In this document: one piece after another, positions 1 to 11,438 of the stretch
How the letters are laid out: every line of letters begins with the position of its first letter
Position numbering within the stretch: position 1 is the stretch's first letter
Source: Hortaea werneckii
Lineage: Eukaryota > Ascomycota > Dothideomycetes > Mycosphaerellales > Teratosphaeriaceae
Direction: 5' to 3'
Assembly: GCA_037044905.1 (NCBI GenBank)
Contig: JBAOKB010000054.1
Location: 248,001-312,000 of the forward strand
Length of the DNA: 64,000 nt
The notes under the pieces: generated by a model
What the model was told of the DNA's origin: nothing
The model's database searches: none
The model's input: the letters and a program-made list of their open reading frames with translations, nothing else
Translations under genes and position numbers: made by a program

Positions 1-381
1 TGGTCTGGAATGCATGCTTGGGAGTCAAGAATGTAAGCATTGTTCGCACTAGAACAAGACAATAGTGTTGAAGACCCACACCATCTACACGATGTTGAAC
101 TTTTCGACACGTTCGATCGTAAATTCTTGCGTCGCTGATATGTGTTCTCGGTGTTGTACAGTCGCTGGTCGCAGGTGTGGCCGCAGCAAAGGTGAAGCAA
201 GGCACCGCTTAAGCTCATATGCCAAGGCCACACGTGATGCGAACTACTGAACAGCGCTGCGATGCAATGCAATCCAGCACGATCTCGCAAGGGTGCCTTC
301 ATCAATCTGCGAAAGACAGGTGGGCCAGGAACCAGACGGAGCTGGCCGCGATTAGCTTTGTTGCATCTGGACGAGCGAGTT
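1..381. other. intergenic, left edge
   Basis: No gene is recognisable here. Only short open frames without protein-like composition are present. The right part must hold the 3' untranslated region of the minus-strand Mrd1 gene. Confidence 0.5.
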
Positions 382-3115
382 TCACTCTTCGTCCTGGGCA
401 GTAGTAAATTTCTTCCTCCCACCACTGGTGAGCTTCTGTAGCGCCACTTTGTTCACTTGGCTTCCAACCTTCTTCTGCATCTTCTCGATTTCGGCTTCGG
501 CATCTTCAGGCTCACCCTCAGCGAAATCCAGTACAAGTCTGCGCCCAAGCAAGTGTGTATCGCGGAGTGCGTCCATGGCACTTTCGGCTTCCTTGGGTGT
601 GGTGAAGTCCGCAAACGCGAAACCACGAGCTGCTCTGTCCATCTTCTTGGGTACGCGAACAGAGCGGAGCTGACCGTATGCGCCGAAAAGGGCACGCACG
701 TCTTTCTTCGTGGCTTCAAAAGGCAAGTTCTTAATGAGAAGCTTTGTCCTTTTGCCAGCCTGCCGCTTAGCGGCGTCTGCTTTCCGACGCTCTTCCGCAG
801 CATCGGCACCCTTGTGGCTAGCTCGTAGCTGAAGCTTATGACCATCCATCGTGTAACCGTCCATGGCCTTGAGCGCTGCCTGTGCTGCCTGGGAAGAGCG
901 AAATTCAAGGAAACCAAAGCCCATACTGAGCACTTGGCCTGGCTTCTTCGGGTCCGTTTTAGTCTTCACGCGAGCAGATAAGAAGCCATCAAGTGGTTTG
1001 AAGGTCTCGGTCAGCTGCTGAGTGGTGGTGCTAAAATTGAGGTTTCGGACAAAAAGCGTGGCTGTGCCTGCTGAGTCGGGCACGGCGTAGTCAGTGTCCT
1101 TCAACTCCTTCGCCGATGTTTTCGAGACGCCTTCGTTCGCTGCAGGTACATCAGCAGCGGAAGGCGTGCCGCTAAAGACGTCTTTGGGCGCCTTTTCGAG
1201 GAACAAGATCGAGCTTTTGATCTTCTTGTAGGCGAGCGCTCCAAATGCCGTTTTACATTGTGCGGGGTTGGGATATTCCACGATGGCAATGACACCAGAT
1301 GGGGGCATCAGAAAGCGCTTGACTTCGCCATGCTGCTCGAACAAACGCTTCAGCTCGTCCTTGCTGCAGTCGTATGGAATGTTCTTCACCAGAATGGCTG
1401 TGTCGCCTCGCTGGCTCTTCTTGAAAGCGTCGAGATCCACACCTTGCTGCTTGAAGTACGCTTTGGTCTCTTGAATTATATGCGTCTCAGCATGAGCCTG
1501 CTTGACGGCAGCATCGCTGCTCGTTGGGTCTAGGACATCAGACTTGGCCAGGCCGAGGCGGTCCGCAACACTTGAGACGACAGTGTCTGCATTCATGTAA
1601 AGTGCATTCCAATTGAATGTAGTCTGCGAAGCCTCACGTCGCTTCTTGATCTGCTGTTGCTTCTTTAATGGCAACTTAGAGAGTTCAAAGTCATCGATCT
1701 TGTTCTCGCGTTTCGCGCTTGCTGGCAGCACGTGTAGCAGACGACCTTGGAATGTCTGACCGTCCCGTTCGGACAATGCATGCTCAGCTGCATCTGGGTC
1801 GCTGAACTGAACATAAGCGAAGCCTTTGCCAGCGCCTGTACGCAGATCAAGTGGAACATGAACCTGGACGTGTCGTTAGCAGCTAGGTCGGATTCAATGC
1901 GAATCAAAGACTTGTGCACGGTTCCAAGCATGTTCAGACAAGAGAAGCATCTACTAAAATACTCTCCCTGGTTCACAGCAGCTGCCATGTGGCATCAGCT
2001 GTCCCTATCAGAATGTTCATCCCTGCAAGCGACGGAGTAAAAAGAGAAGTGGTGACAAGCTTACCTCTTCGAGATGACCGAAGCTTTCAAACTCGGCCAT
2101 TAAATCTTCACGACGAACATTGTACGAAAGATTGCGAACAAACAGCCTCATGCTTGATCGAACGCCGTCAGCTTCCGCACCGTGCAAATTTGCTGTAGCG
2201 CCTACATCGGTTTCGGAAGGCGGTGTTGGTAGAGGACTGTCGACTTCTTTGTTGGCGGCCGGCCCTATTGAGCGTTTGCTTGCGTTCTCGTTTTCGTGCT
2301 CTGAGTCTGACGATGTAGGCCTTTGAGCACTCGCTGCAGCCTGTCCAGTCTTCCTCTTCATCGTCATCCAGCAGGCCAAGTAGACGACTCGTCCGTGACC
2401 GAGCCCAGTCGGCATCCGACATCCCGTTCTGATGAGACGGCTGATCCACAGCGGCCTGCGAATCTTCTGCCTGTCCCGGCGTATCTTGTTGCACCACGTT
2501 ATCATTCGACTCATCCACGTGTAAAGGATCCTTGGCAACCACTTCATTGCTCTCTCGCCGTTGCTTTTTCTTCGGTACTTCCTCGTAATCATCATCGCTG
2601 AAGCCTTCGAAGGCTGCATCGGCTACCTGTGCTGTCGCGGTGGCTTCTTCAGCTTCAGGCTCGTCTGCTTCCCAAGCCTTTTTCTTGCTCTTTGGCTTGT
2701 ATGCGTCCAGGAACTCTTTGAGCTTGGGGTCTTGCTCATGTTTGCTGTCGCTGTCCCTCTTTCGCTTGGCCCCATGATCAGCACAGGCGTCTTCGAGGTT
2801 CTGTACACCTTCCACGCTGAGCCTCCGGGCTGTTGGTGCTGATCCTTTGTGCTTCACGTTTCTCGAATCTTGAATTGGACGAGCAAGCTCGACGCCAATC
2901 CTTGACATGCGAATGAAGGTTTTGTTGAAGTATTTGACAGCCTTCTGAGCATCCTCGGGTGTTCTGTAGCCGACATAGCCAATCCGGCGATTTGGGAAAA
3001 TCTTCGCATCCGTGATCTCGCGATTGTTCTGCCCAAAATGCTTTCTGAACTCAGCATCAGAAAACGTTGGCGGCAATCCTTTGACGAAGATGCGCGACGA
3101 TGCTACATCCGCCAT
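382..3115 (-). CDS. MRD1: Mrd1, multiple RNA-binding domain protein (one frame break)
   Basis: Mrd1 binds the 35S pre-rRNA in the nucleolus and is needed for the cleavages that release 18S rRNA. Exon 1 is 3115-2065 and exon 2 is 1863-382, with a 201-nt intron that joins in frame inside RRM2. The model gives about 843 residues, as expected. Five RRMs are visible at roughly residues 7-82 (RIFVKGLPPTF), 327-405 (RLFVRNLSYNV), 485-557 (ILVKNIPYDC), 615-703 (LFVRNLNFST) and 720-800 (LLIKNLPFEA). The conserved SDADWARSRTSRLLGL segment lies in the acidic linker after RRM1. Just after it, around 2335-2370, the frame changes by one base (one surplus nucleotide) and no intron of usable length fits. The break falls in a Glu/Asp/Lys-rich linker, and all RRMs on both sides are intact, so a base-calling error is more likely than a dead gene. 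Confidence 0.93.
1864..2064 (-). other. intron of Mrd1
   Basis: The donor is GTAAGC after ...CTCGAAGAG and the acceptor is CCAG before GTTCATGTTCC. Splicing joins GHLEE to VHVPLD inside RRM2 in phase 0. At 201 nt it is longer than most introns in this window. Confidence 0.85.
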
Positions 3116-3424
3116 GATGCGATATGCTGCAAGCGATCTGTGAAGAGGTGTGGGATGATGGAAACTTTCAGCAAGTCGAAGACGTTCAGAATTTGGCGCT
3201 CAAAGTATACAGCTTAGCGCCATCTAGCGCCGAAGCGCGTCCAGTCTTGGCGCTTCCCGATGTCGCCTCCCTCTCACATTTTCCCGGGCGAAGCCACGAC
3301 CCGACGCGCATCAACAATTGTCTCCCCTTACTCACGCTGGTATAGAACATTGACGCGTCCATCAGCTTTTGCGTCAAATCAGCTTCTACGCGCCGGGAGA
3401 CGGTAGGCAAATCAACAAGACATC

Positions 3425-4073
3425 ATGGCCGACATGCAGGATGAGAAGAAGTCGGAGAAGCTGGAAGGTGAGCGGATCTGGCGAATGGGGATGTATGTGG
3501 ATTCACGCGGTATACTGACTGAGAACAGCTCAGATCAAGTCTGCAGACATGGTACGGCCGTCGCTGTTGAGATCTAGGTAGGGGAGTTCATGCATGGCTA
3601 ACACGTGCGCTAGACCGAAGACATGCAGCAGGAAGCTATCGAAGTTGGTAAGTTGAATACAGCGTACTTTTTGCTCAATATAGGTGCTAATTGTTTACAG
3701 CACAAGAAGCAATGGATAAGTTCAGCATTGAAAAGGTGCGCGAGCAATATCGAATATATTGCCACCTGCCATTAAAGCTAACTCGACCATAGGAGATCGC
3801 TCACCACATCAAGCGCACTGTAAGCCGAACTTCGAAAAGCCTTCTTGCAAACTACGAGTACTGATTATCTTTCAGTTCGACGAACGTAAAGGTGCTACAT
3901 GGCATTGCATCGTTGGCAGAAACTTCGGCAGCTTTGTCACCCACGGTACGACCACTGCACTGTCCATGCTGCGTTATCAACGATGCTGATCAGGCTCGTC
4001 TTTCGCAGAAACGAAGCACTTCATCTATTTCTACCTTGGTCACTGCGCAATCCTGCTTTTCAAGACGCAGTAG
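3425..4073 (+). CDS. dynein light chain LC8 (seven exons)
   Basis: LC8 is a homodimeric light chain of cytoplasmic dynein and a general dimerisation hub; fungal orthologues include Dyn2 and NUDG. The exons are 3425-3467, 3529-3551, 3614-3647, 3701-3735, 3793-3819, 3876-3945 and 4009-4073. They total 297 nt and encode 98 residues. Diagnostic stretches include EIAHHIKRTFDERKGATWHC, IVGRNFGSFVTHETKHFIYF and the C-terminal AILLFKTQ. All six introns have GT-AG ends and the reading frame is continuous across every junction. Six introns in a 98-residue gene is dense, and the longest exon is only 70 nt, so automatic prediction could miss it. The start ATG is the first codon giving a normal LC8 N-terminus; the protein is slightly longer than animal LC8 because of an acidic leader. 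Confidence 0.95.
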
Positions 4074-4622
4074 AAGCTCTGGACTCGAGACTCTTCCAGC
4101 GTTCAGCCTGTATAATATTCTTGGAGGAGATACCACCGGAGCATATAGCTGACAAGAAAGGCTTGTTGAACATCATTAGCTGCGCCGAATCCCTTTGCTG
4201 TCCGTACCCTAATCCGTCCTGCTCTTGCAGCTCAAAGCACAAAGCGCCTGCAGAGCTGTGAACCAACATGTGCGCACGTGCCAGCCATGTCGCGCGCCAC
4301 AGCGGTGCGCCACTGGGACCACTCTAAAGCGTTCACATGACATCATCTCCCAAGCTCTCAGCCACATCTCCAAGACAAACACGCGCGGCAACGGGCAGGA
4401 GCGTAGTCTGGGACGGAGTCGCAGCACCCTTGCTACATGACCTTAACTGAGCCACTAATTGACGTCTTGAACTAGAGCATGGCCTTCATATTCACTTGTG
4501 GAACTCACAGTACGTAACTTTCCTCATTGCCATTGACCTGTGTAATCTCAAAGCATCTGCGACACCTCCAAAGTGCTGTGCACCATCGCGAACAGCAGCG
4601 CAACGCGACCCCATCACCCACC
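4074..4622. other. intergenic between LC8 and zinc-ribbon gene
   Basis: About 550 bases without a recognisable gene. It should contain the LC8 3' end and the promoter of the zinc-ribbon gene. Confidence 0.5.
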
Positions 4623-5133
4623 ATGGTCTTCTTCTGCTTCACTTGCGGACCGCACAGTATGTTTCGCGACGTCACCTCGAGCGCGCAAGTAGCAAAGAGA
4701 GTCGCCTCTTGCGACATGACCTTGATGGCTCGTTCCTGAATATCAGCTGACTTAATGCCTCATAGCTTTCCAGTCCTTGTTGAAGGGCTACGAGAACATC
4801 ACTGTGCAATGCCAGAACTGTGGTAACTTCAGCGGCAAGATTGTGAAGCGATGGGAGTGGTTCACATTCTGCTTCAGTAAGTGCTTCCCATCCCTCATCC
4901 TCCCTCCACAGTGGTGGCATACTTACTGACCTGGCCTTTCAGTCCCTGTCATACCTTTCTCCTTGAAACCTGACCACGACGTCCATTGCCACATTTGTCG
5001 CTTCAACCAGGACATCAAGTTTAGACCGGATGTACAACAGCAGATGGACGGGGGAGGAGGAAACATACCAATGCAGAATCAAGGCGGACAGCAAGGATGG
5101 GGTCCACAGGGGCCGCCGCATCAATACAAGTAG
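4623..5133 (+). CDS. small zinc-ribbon protein
   Basis: Three exons, 4623-4656, 4766-4876 and 4943-5133, total 336 nt and encode 111 residues. The protein starts MVFFCFTCG and has a second CxxC (CQNCGNF), a hydrophobic aromatic middle (RWEWFTFCFIPVIPFS) and a third Cys/His cluster (HCHICRF). The tail is Gly/Gln-rich (GGGGNIPMQNQGGQQGWGPQ). The spaced CxxC pairs show a zinc-ribbon fold of the kind found in short uncharacterised fungal proteins. The aromatic middle could touch a membrane. Both introns have canonical GT-AG ends and keep the frame. The function is unknown; no catalytic motif is visible. Confidence 0.82.
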
Positions 5134-5782
5134 CAAGCTGGGCAACGAGAACTGCTCACGGGGACTGGCAGGAGTTTTGGCGTCGCAAACAGGATGTTGA
5201 TACCCAGCGTTTGCTTTACATTAACACGTGTATTGGGCAGTGAAAACAACTGTAATCAAATCTCGAGTTTCCCTCTGTCTCGCGATGCAAGCCAGTGCCG
5301 CCTGTAACCATCGGGCGGACGCATCCCTACCTGCACTCAGCATGCGACAGGTAACATGCGCAAGTCTCCAAGACGCAGATGGGCTTGTGCGACCTGACAG
5401 CTCAACTCGCCTTGACATGTAAGAAGCCTCAGCCCCGTTTCATGCTTGTCGACTCCACAAACGATCATCCAGCCACAAAAACATTTTGCTACCTGTCGTA
5501 AACTATTGTGACTGGGTAAGGCACAAAGCTCTGGCGGCATTCGAATGCCTTCCGTCTGCTTGCCTGAGTTGATTAATGGATTTGGTCGAAGTTCGCTACT
5601 GATGCGGCAACTTCCGCTGTGGAAGCGGTCAAAGCTCGCCTCTTCCCACTCAAATTCTGATTCCCCTCAGCCTCTCTTCAACCACCTCCCATCAATTGTT
5701 TAATCGTCGCGACTGGCGACTTTCGTGGCCCGATTTATTCTTTTCCGCACCGCAAACTGAGCTTTGCGTCGCTCACGCGCAC
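5134..5782. other. intergenic, promoter of HMG-box gene
   Basis: About 650 bases without a supported gene. The last 150 bases before the HMG-box start are pyrimidine-rich (cccctcagcctctcttcaac), as is common in fungal promoters. Confidence 0.45.
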
Positions 5783-7076
5783 ATGTCGAATCAATTCAGC
5801 TCTTACGACGTGCCGTCGTACTTGCGCGAAAACGCTGGTGCTGGCGGCGACGCGTTCATGCAAGGCAATGGCAGTAATAACTTCTCCGCGCCACAGGGCG
5901 AAAAGAGAATGGTCGCGGTTGATGTTGAGCAATTCGTCCGAACGCGCGATGCGGTAAGTTAACTTCTCGAGCAATGCGACTTTTGCGAACTATGCAAGAC
6001 CGACGTGCAACGCTCGACAAAGCCCAGGCCAGGATGATGGAGAAAGTACTGACGCGTCTGTAGCTGAGCTCCGCATACATGTCCTTGTCGTCGTCCATCG
6101 ACAAGGCAGTCAAGGCATATATTGATCACACCAATGTCATTCTCGCCGGGACGCGTCCCTCAACATGTCCTACTTGCAGCAGCCCTTCGATCAGCTAGCA
6201 CACGCATCTCACATTGCGCAACAGGCTTTCAACCTCGCATCAGGCCAAGGAAATGGTGTCTCTGCTGCTAGCGGCGCCGGCGCATCTGGAACTGAAGAGC
6301 CTCGAAAGAAGCGGCCTTACAAGCCAAGAGACCCCAACGCGCCCAAGCGGCCCTTGACCGCATACTTTCGGTACCTGCAGGAGATGCGCGGTCCTCTGGG
6401 TGAGGAAATGAAGCAGGCTGCTGGTGGCGTTCCTCAAAAGCCCGGCGATCTCAGCAAGGAAGCCACAGAGCGCTGGAACAAGCTAAGCAAGCAAGAGCAG
6501 CAGCCTTATCGCGACGCCTACCAACACGCGCTTAAAGACTACGAGAGGGAAGTCAAAAAGTACAAGGCAGAGAAGAATGGCGGCCAACAAGAAGAGGGTG
6601 CTGAGGATGATGACGATGAGGATGACGAGGACGGTGATGGTCAGGGCGGGAGAGATGGAGAGGTAGATGCCGCCCACACGAAGGATGAGCAAGACTCCGA
6701 TGATGACGATGAGAGCAGTGACGAGGAGAGCTCAGAGGACGACGAGCCGGCTCCTCCACCGCCGCCGCCCCCGATGAAGGAGAAGACTCCTAAGAGCAAG
6801 AAGAACAAGATACTGCCCCACCGACGCCCGCTGCGGATAGCAACATCGACCCTGTGCTCACTGCACAGAGCCAGCAGCAAGCTTCTAGTAGCCCAAGCAA
6901 GAAGCGCAAGACTGCCGATGAGACAGGCGAGAGCGGCAAGAAGTCCAAGAAAGGTCGCAAACGCCACCGCGGGCGCAGAAACTCCAGTGCCAGCGCCTGT
7001 TGCTCAAATGCAGCCCGAAGCGCCAGACACCGAGAAGAAGAAAAAGAAGAAGAAGAAGGGCGGCGACTCATCTTGA
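5783..7076 (+). CDS. HMG-box chromatin protein with acidic/basic tail (three frame breaks)
   Basis: The protein carries one clear HMG box, a minor-groove DNA-bending domain of chromatin proteins. Exon 1 is 5783-5953 and exon 2 runs 6064-7076. The box starts after RKKRPYKPRDPNAPKRPLTA and ends near ALKDYEREVKKY. It is followed by long Asp/Glu runs, a proline run, and a Lys-rich end (a run of Lys before GGDSS). An N-terminal helical region with MSLSSSIDKAVKAYIDHTN precedes the box, recalling Hmo1-type architecture, but that assignment is uncertain. The frame breaks at about 6145-6164 (one base missing in a C run), 6810-6812 (one missing) and 6940-6950 (one surplus in an A run). With these three shifts the length is consistent with 394 residues. 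The last two shifts compensate each other. Confidence 0.82.
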
Positions 7077-7595
7077 TTTGGACAGCCTTGAGCGTGGCGT
7101 GTTTCAGTGGCAGTAAAGTATTTGTCGGGGTTGGAAAGAACAAAAGATAGATGGAGTGTACGCGGTGAACTTTGGGAATTTGGGAAGTAAAGCGCAGCTT
7201 GGTCGGCTCGCAGGAACGGACTCAGGTTGTGCGGCATGCTTTCGGTCTTGAGTTGTTACTTGTGTGTTTAGTATACCCTTCGCAGCACTGTCTTGAAAGC
7301 ATTGTATGATTGAAATGCAAATTGCCTTCTATCCATCGCTCTCATTGCTTTTACCAGTGGACGTTAACGCTGACCCAGATAGCATAGCCCATTCTTCATT
7401 GAAAGGGTTGAAAGGGTTAATCAATTCGGCCTTGCCCCAGCCTCTGCCCCGCCTCGCCCGCATGCAACACAAGCGCAGTGCCAGCTAATAAGCTTCAGGC
7501 ACACTTCATCGTGCTGATCCTGTTACATAACGGTAACCAAGCTACGAGCAAACATTGTTTCACATTGCACACTGCTGCTAGCCGGCCTACGAAAG
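7077..7595. other. intergenic, 3' end of HMG-box gene and urease promoter
   Basis: About 520 bases with no supported gene. It contains a short tandem duplication, ttgaaagggttgaaagggtt, near 7398-7418. Confidence 0.45.
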
Positions 7596-10198
7596 ATGCA
7601 GCTCTCCCCTCGAGAACTCGACAAGCTTGTCATCACTCAAGTCGGCTCGCAAGCACAAAGACGACTGGCGCGCGGCGTCCGCCTCAACCACACCGAAGCC
7701 CTTTCGCTGATAGCACATGTACTCCACGAGTTGATAAGAGATGGCCACCACAGCGTCGCAGACCTCATGGCATTGGGGTCTACCTTGCTTGGAAGACGAC
7801 ATGTACTGCCCAGTGTGCCACACACGTTGGCCGAGCTGCAGGTAGAAGGGACGTTCCGAATGGGAACATACCTGGTGACGGTGCACAACCCAATTGCTTC
7901 CGATAATGGAGATCTGGCCAGAGCATTATATGGGAGCTTCATACCAATACCCACGCAAGAGCAGCATGATAGTCTATTCCCGTGGCCGCCACAGGAAGGG
8001 TTGGAGGCCTACAGCGCTGATAAGATGCCCGGTGCTGTGGTGACCGTGAAGGGCAAAGACGGACGTGTAGAGCTGAACAAGGGCCGCAAGCGAATCAGCT
8101 TGAAGGTCACGAGTAGAGGCGATAGGCCGGTGCAGGTAGGGAGTCACTATCACTTCTGCGAAGCTAACCCCAAGCTCGAGTTTGATCGTGTAAGAGCTAG
8201 AGGGTATAGGCTAGACATTGCAGCTGGTACCTCGGTTCGCTTTGAACCTGGCGATAGCAAGACGGTCGTTCTCGTCCAGATAGCCGGGAACCAAGTCATT
8301 CGTGGTGGCAATGGGCTTGCGAGCGGCAACATACACGATAATGCAGTCGCACAGACAATGTTGCAGCGTATGCAGGCAGGCGGGTTCCTGCATCGTGAGG
8401 AACCGGCGGCGGATCAGATGCTTGAACCATTTAGCATGGCGAGAGAAGATTATGTCGGCATTTATGGCCCTACAACCTGGTGATCGTGTCCGTCTCGGCT
8501 CAACAGACCTTTGGATCAAGGTCGAGAAAGACCTTACTGTCCCCGGTGATGAATGTACCTTTGGTGGCGGCAAGACGGTGAGAGATGGCATGGGCCAGAT
8601 GGTTGGCATCCCCGATGCTTCTTGCCTGGATACCGTTATTACCAATGCATTGATTGTGGATTGGAGCGGAATTTACAAAGCTGATATTGGTATTAAGAAC
8701 GCCATGATTGTCGGTATTGGCAAAGCTGGCAACCCGGACGTAATGGCTGGCGTGCACCCCGATATGATCGTTGGCTCTAATACGGATGTTGTTGCTGCCG
8801 AGGGCAAGATCGTGACATATGGCGGTTTTGATTCACACATCCACTTTATTTGCCCCCAGCAAGCTTATGAAGCCATTGCATCAGGCATTACGACCTTCCT
8901 CGGAGGTGGTACAGGACCAAGTACAGGAACCAATGCAACGACGTGTACACCTTCAGCTAGCCACATTGCCAGCATGCTGCAAGCTACTGACGGGCTTCCT
9001 GTGAACGTTGGTATCACTGGTAAGGGCAATGACTCTGACCCAGTACCTCTCAGGGAGCAGTCAGAAGCAGGTGTGTGCGGATTGAAGCTACACGAAGACT
9101 GGGGCTCCACGCCAGCGGCGATTGATGCCTGCCTGTCGGTTTGCGACGAACACGACATACAATGTCTGATCCACACGGATACTCTGAATGAGTCTGGTTT
9201 CGTTGAGACTACTGTAGAGGCCTTCAAGAACAGAACGATTCATACCTACCACACTGAAGGCGCCGGCGGAGGCCATGCACCAGATATCATCAGTGTGGTT
9301 GAACACGAAAATGTCTTACCCTCGTCAACGAATCCTACCCGACCTTTCACAGGCAATACGTTAGATGAGCACTTGGACATGCTGATGGTGTGCCATCATC
9401 TGTCCCGCAACATTCCAGAGGACGTAGCCTTCGCGGAGTCACGGATCAGGGCCGAGACCATCGCTGCGGAAGATGTTCTGCATGATCTCGGTGCCATCAG
9501 CATGATGTCTTCCGACAGCCAGGCAATGGGCCGATGCGGAGAGGTCATTTTGCGCACGTGGAACACAGCACACAAGAATAAAGTCCAACGGGGCCCGCTG
9601 AAGGAAGATCAGGGGACTGATGCTGATAATGCAAGGGTGAAAAGGTACGTGTCGAAATACACGATCAACCCCGCCATCGCACAAGGTATGGGCCATTTGA
9701 TCGGTTCCATTGAGGTTGGCAAACTGGCGGATCTCGTTCTTTGGGCCCCAAGCTCTTTCGGAGCCAAGCCAGCCCAGGTAATGAAAGGCGGTGTGATTGC
9801 TTGTGCACAGATGGGTGATCCTAATGCTTCCATTCCGACGGTGGAACCTGTGGTCATGAGGTCAATGTTTGGCTCTATGAGTCCGCTGAACAGTATCGCC
9901 TGGGTCAGCAAGGCCAGCATTGATAGTGGCAACGTGGAGAAGTACAAGTTGAAGAAGAGAGTGGAGGCCGTGACGGGGTGCAGAAAGATTGGCAAAGGAA
10001 GTATGAAGTGGAACGACAGGAAGCCGAAGATGAAGGTCGATCCTGAAAGATATGTGAGTGGTTTTGAACATAACATCCATCATTTCGTTGTGGAGAACGC
10101 TACTGACTCTTTTGCAGACTGTGGAAGCTGATGGTGAGCTAATGACGGCGGAGCCAAGCACGGAACTGCCGCTTGCTCAAACGTATTTTGTGTACTGA
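7596..10198 (+). CDS. urease, fused gamma-beta-alpha chain (one frame break)
   Basis: Urease hydrolyses urea to ammonia and carbamate with a di-nickel centre in the cytosol. Exon 1 is 7596-10053 and exon 2 is 10118-10198. With one base removed the chain is about 845 residues, normal for fungal ureases that fuse the three bacterial subunits. The N-terminus (MQLSPRELDKLVI, then RDGHHSVADLM) is the gamma part. Alpha-part motifs are DSHIHFICPQQ, GLKLHEDWG (carbamylated Lys), CLIHTDTLNESGFVE, HTYHTEGAGGGHAPDI, MVCHHL (mobile-flap His) and AISMMSSDSQAMGR. The C-terminus TYFVY is the usual urease end. At 8472-8480 the sequence reads ACCTGG where the conserved GPTTGDRVRLG needs ACTGG, so one surplus C breaks the frame at the beta-alpha junction. 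Everything else is intact. Confidence 0.96.
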
Positions 10199-10459
10199 TG
10201 TCCATGAATGAGATGGAATGTACGTAACGAGATTATGAAACTGCTGTTGTCTGCGGGATTTTGTGCTCCATCACTCTTTATGCTTTAATGGCTGCCTAAA
10301 GGCCCGGGAAGCCCCGTGGAAGGATTTGGGGGATGATGATTTCAAGGCGCCACCTCCATCCTGCTTCATCATTAATAACTCGGACGTGTTGAAACCATTA
10401 CTGTACAACTTCCTTTAACTGTTCGAAAGTAAAAGGATCCATTGAGAAAGGTGCACACC

Positions 10460-11135
10460 ATGACCGGCATGTTATTCGTCAACTCCGCCAAGAGCGACTT
10501 CAAACAATTGAACAGACTTCTGGTCTATCTGAGAGACTGGGAGTACGGTGATTTCGATGCGTTCCATCTGATCACTACTGAGGCAGCCCGAAGATCTGAA
10601 TGAGCCGGGCGAAGGCTTCGACCATCCTCATGACGTCGAGCCTACAGGTGCTGGTCTGGACGCTGACCCGCCCAATGCTTGGAAGGGCGCCAGCATAACA
10701 GATGTAGAGGAGTATGTTCAGAGTGGCCAAGGATCCAGGTCCAAAGGGCGTCAATACATCCATCTATCTACTGTGGGATGACAGAGGCGTGGAGGAGCAC
10801 AGCGTCATCGTTGGCGAGCGGCGCTTCGATATCGAGTCGGATCAATTGACGAACGAGTTGATAGAGTCAGATGTCCTTGGGACTGCGCTTGGTCCATGTG
10901 GTGTAATCTGGATATTGTAGGTCATATCGACTGACATAGCACAGTGGCGTGGGACTAATTCCTCATTGCGCAGGCAAACATGGATTTTGAGGACTATACG
11001 GATCAAGATGTGGGACGTGACCAGGATGGATGGTACACATACGACATTGAGAACATTCCGCCTGACATTAGTGAAGAGAACCAGCAAAGGCGCCATGAGG
11101 CGTTGGAGAAGCTTGAGCGGGAGGGGAAGGCCTGA
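10460..11135 (+). CDS. unknown protein of about 200 residues (two frame breaks)
   Basis: I do not recognise this protein. It starts at ATG 10460 (MTGMLFVNSAKSDFKQLNRL). The frame changes near 10582-10583 (one surplus G) and again near 10738-10750 (one surplus base). After that the readable segment is VNTSIYLLWDDRGVEEHSVI. A GT-AG intron at 10903-10973 leads to a last exon from 10974 to 11135 (MDFEDYTDQDVGRDQDGWYT ... LEKLEREGKA). Taking out two surplus bases gives exactly 201 codons, which supports the model. The protein is acidic, with no signal peptide or membrane helix. It could be a lineage-specific protein; without the two corrections no single frame exceeds about 70 residues. Confidence 0.45.
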
Positions 11136-11438
11136 GGTTGGGAGGTGCGATGGAAGATGGAGATGTCACATGGAAGCACCCGGTAGATAAAACGCGCCTG
11201 CCACAGCCTGCATCGCTTGAACTTTCGCTTGTGATTGAGCTGCATGAAGCCGCTGCATGTCTGATACAAAGAACCTATGCAAACTCAAACTTTCTGATAC
11301 AAACAGCGCGTGTGTATGCGGGAGGCTTGCTAATGCACTGCACGCGCTCCACGCGTTCTCAGGCAGACAACGGAAGTGCCCGCCTGCCTTGCATGGCGCG
11401 CCAACCACTCGTTGGTGTGTGAATAGCCGACAGCAAAG
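11136..11438. other. short intergenic stretch
   Basis: About 300 bases with no supported gene, forming the promoter region of the downstream dsRNA-binding-domain gene. Confidence 0.45.

Noticed and set aside
2281..2420. An intron to explain the Mrd1 frame change
   Set aside because: The only plausible GT-AG pair gives 45 nt, a multiple of three, and would remove the conserved RLLGL segment, so it cannot restore the frame.
10500..10590. A 40-nt intron to explain the first frame change in the unknown protein
   Set aside because: Too short for a fungal spliceosomal intron, and a single surplus G explains the change more simply.
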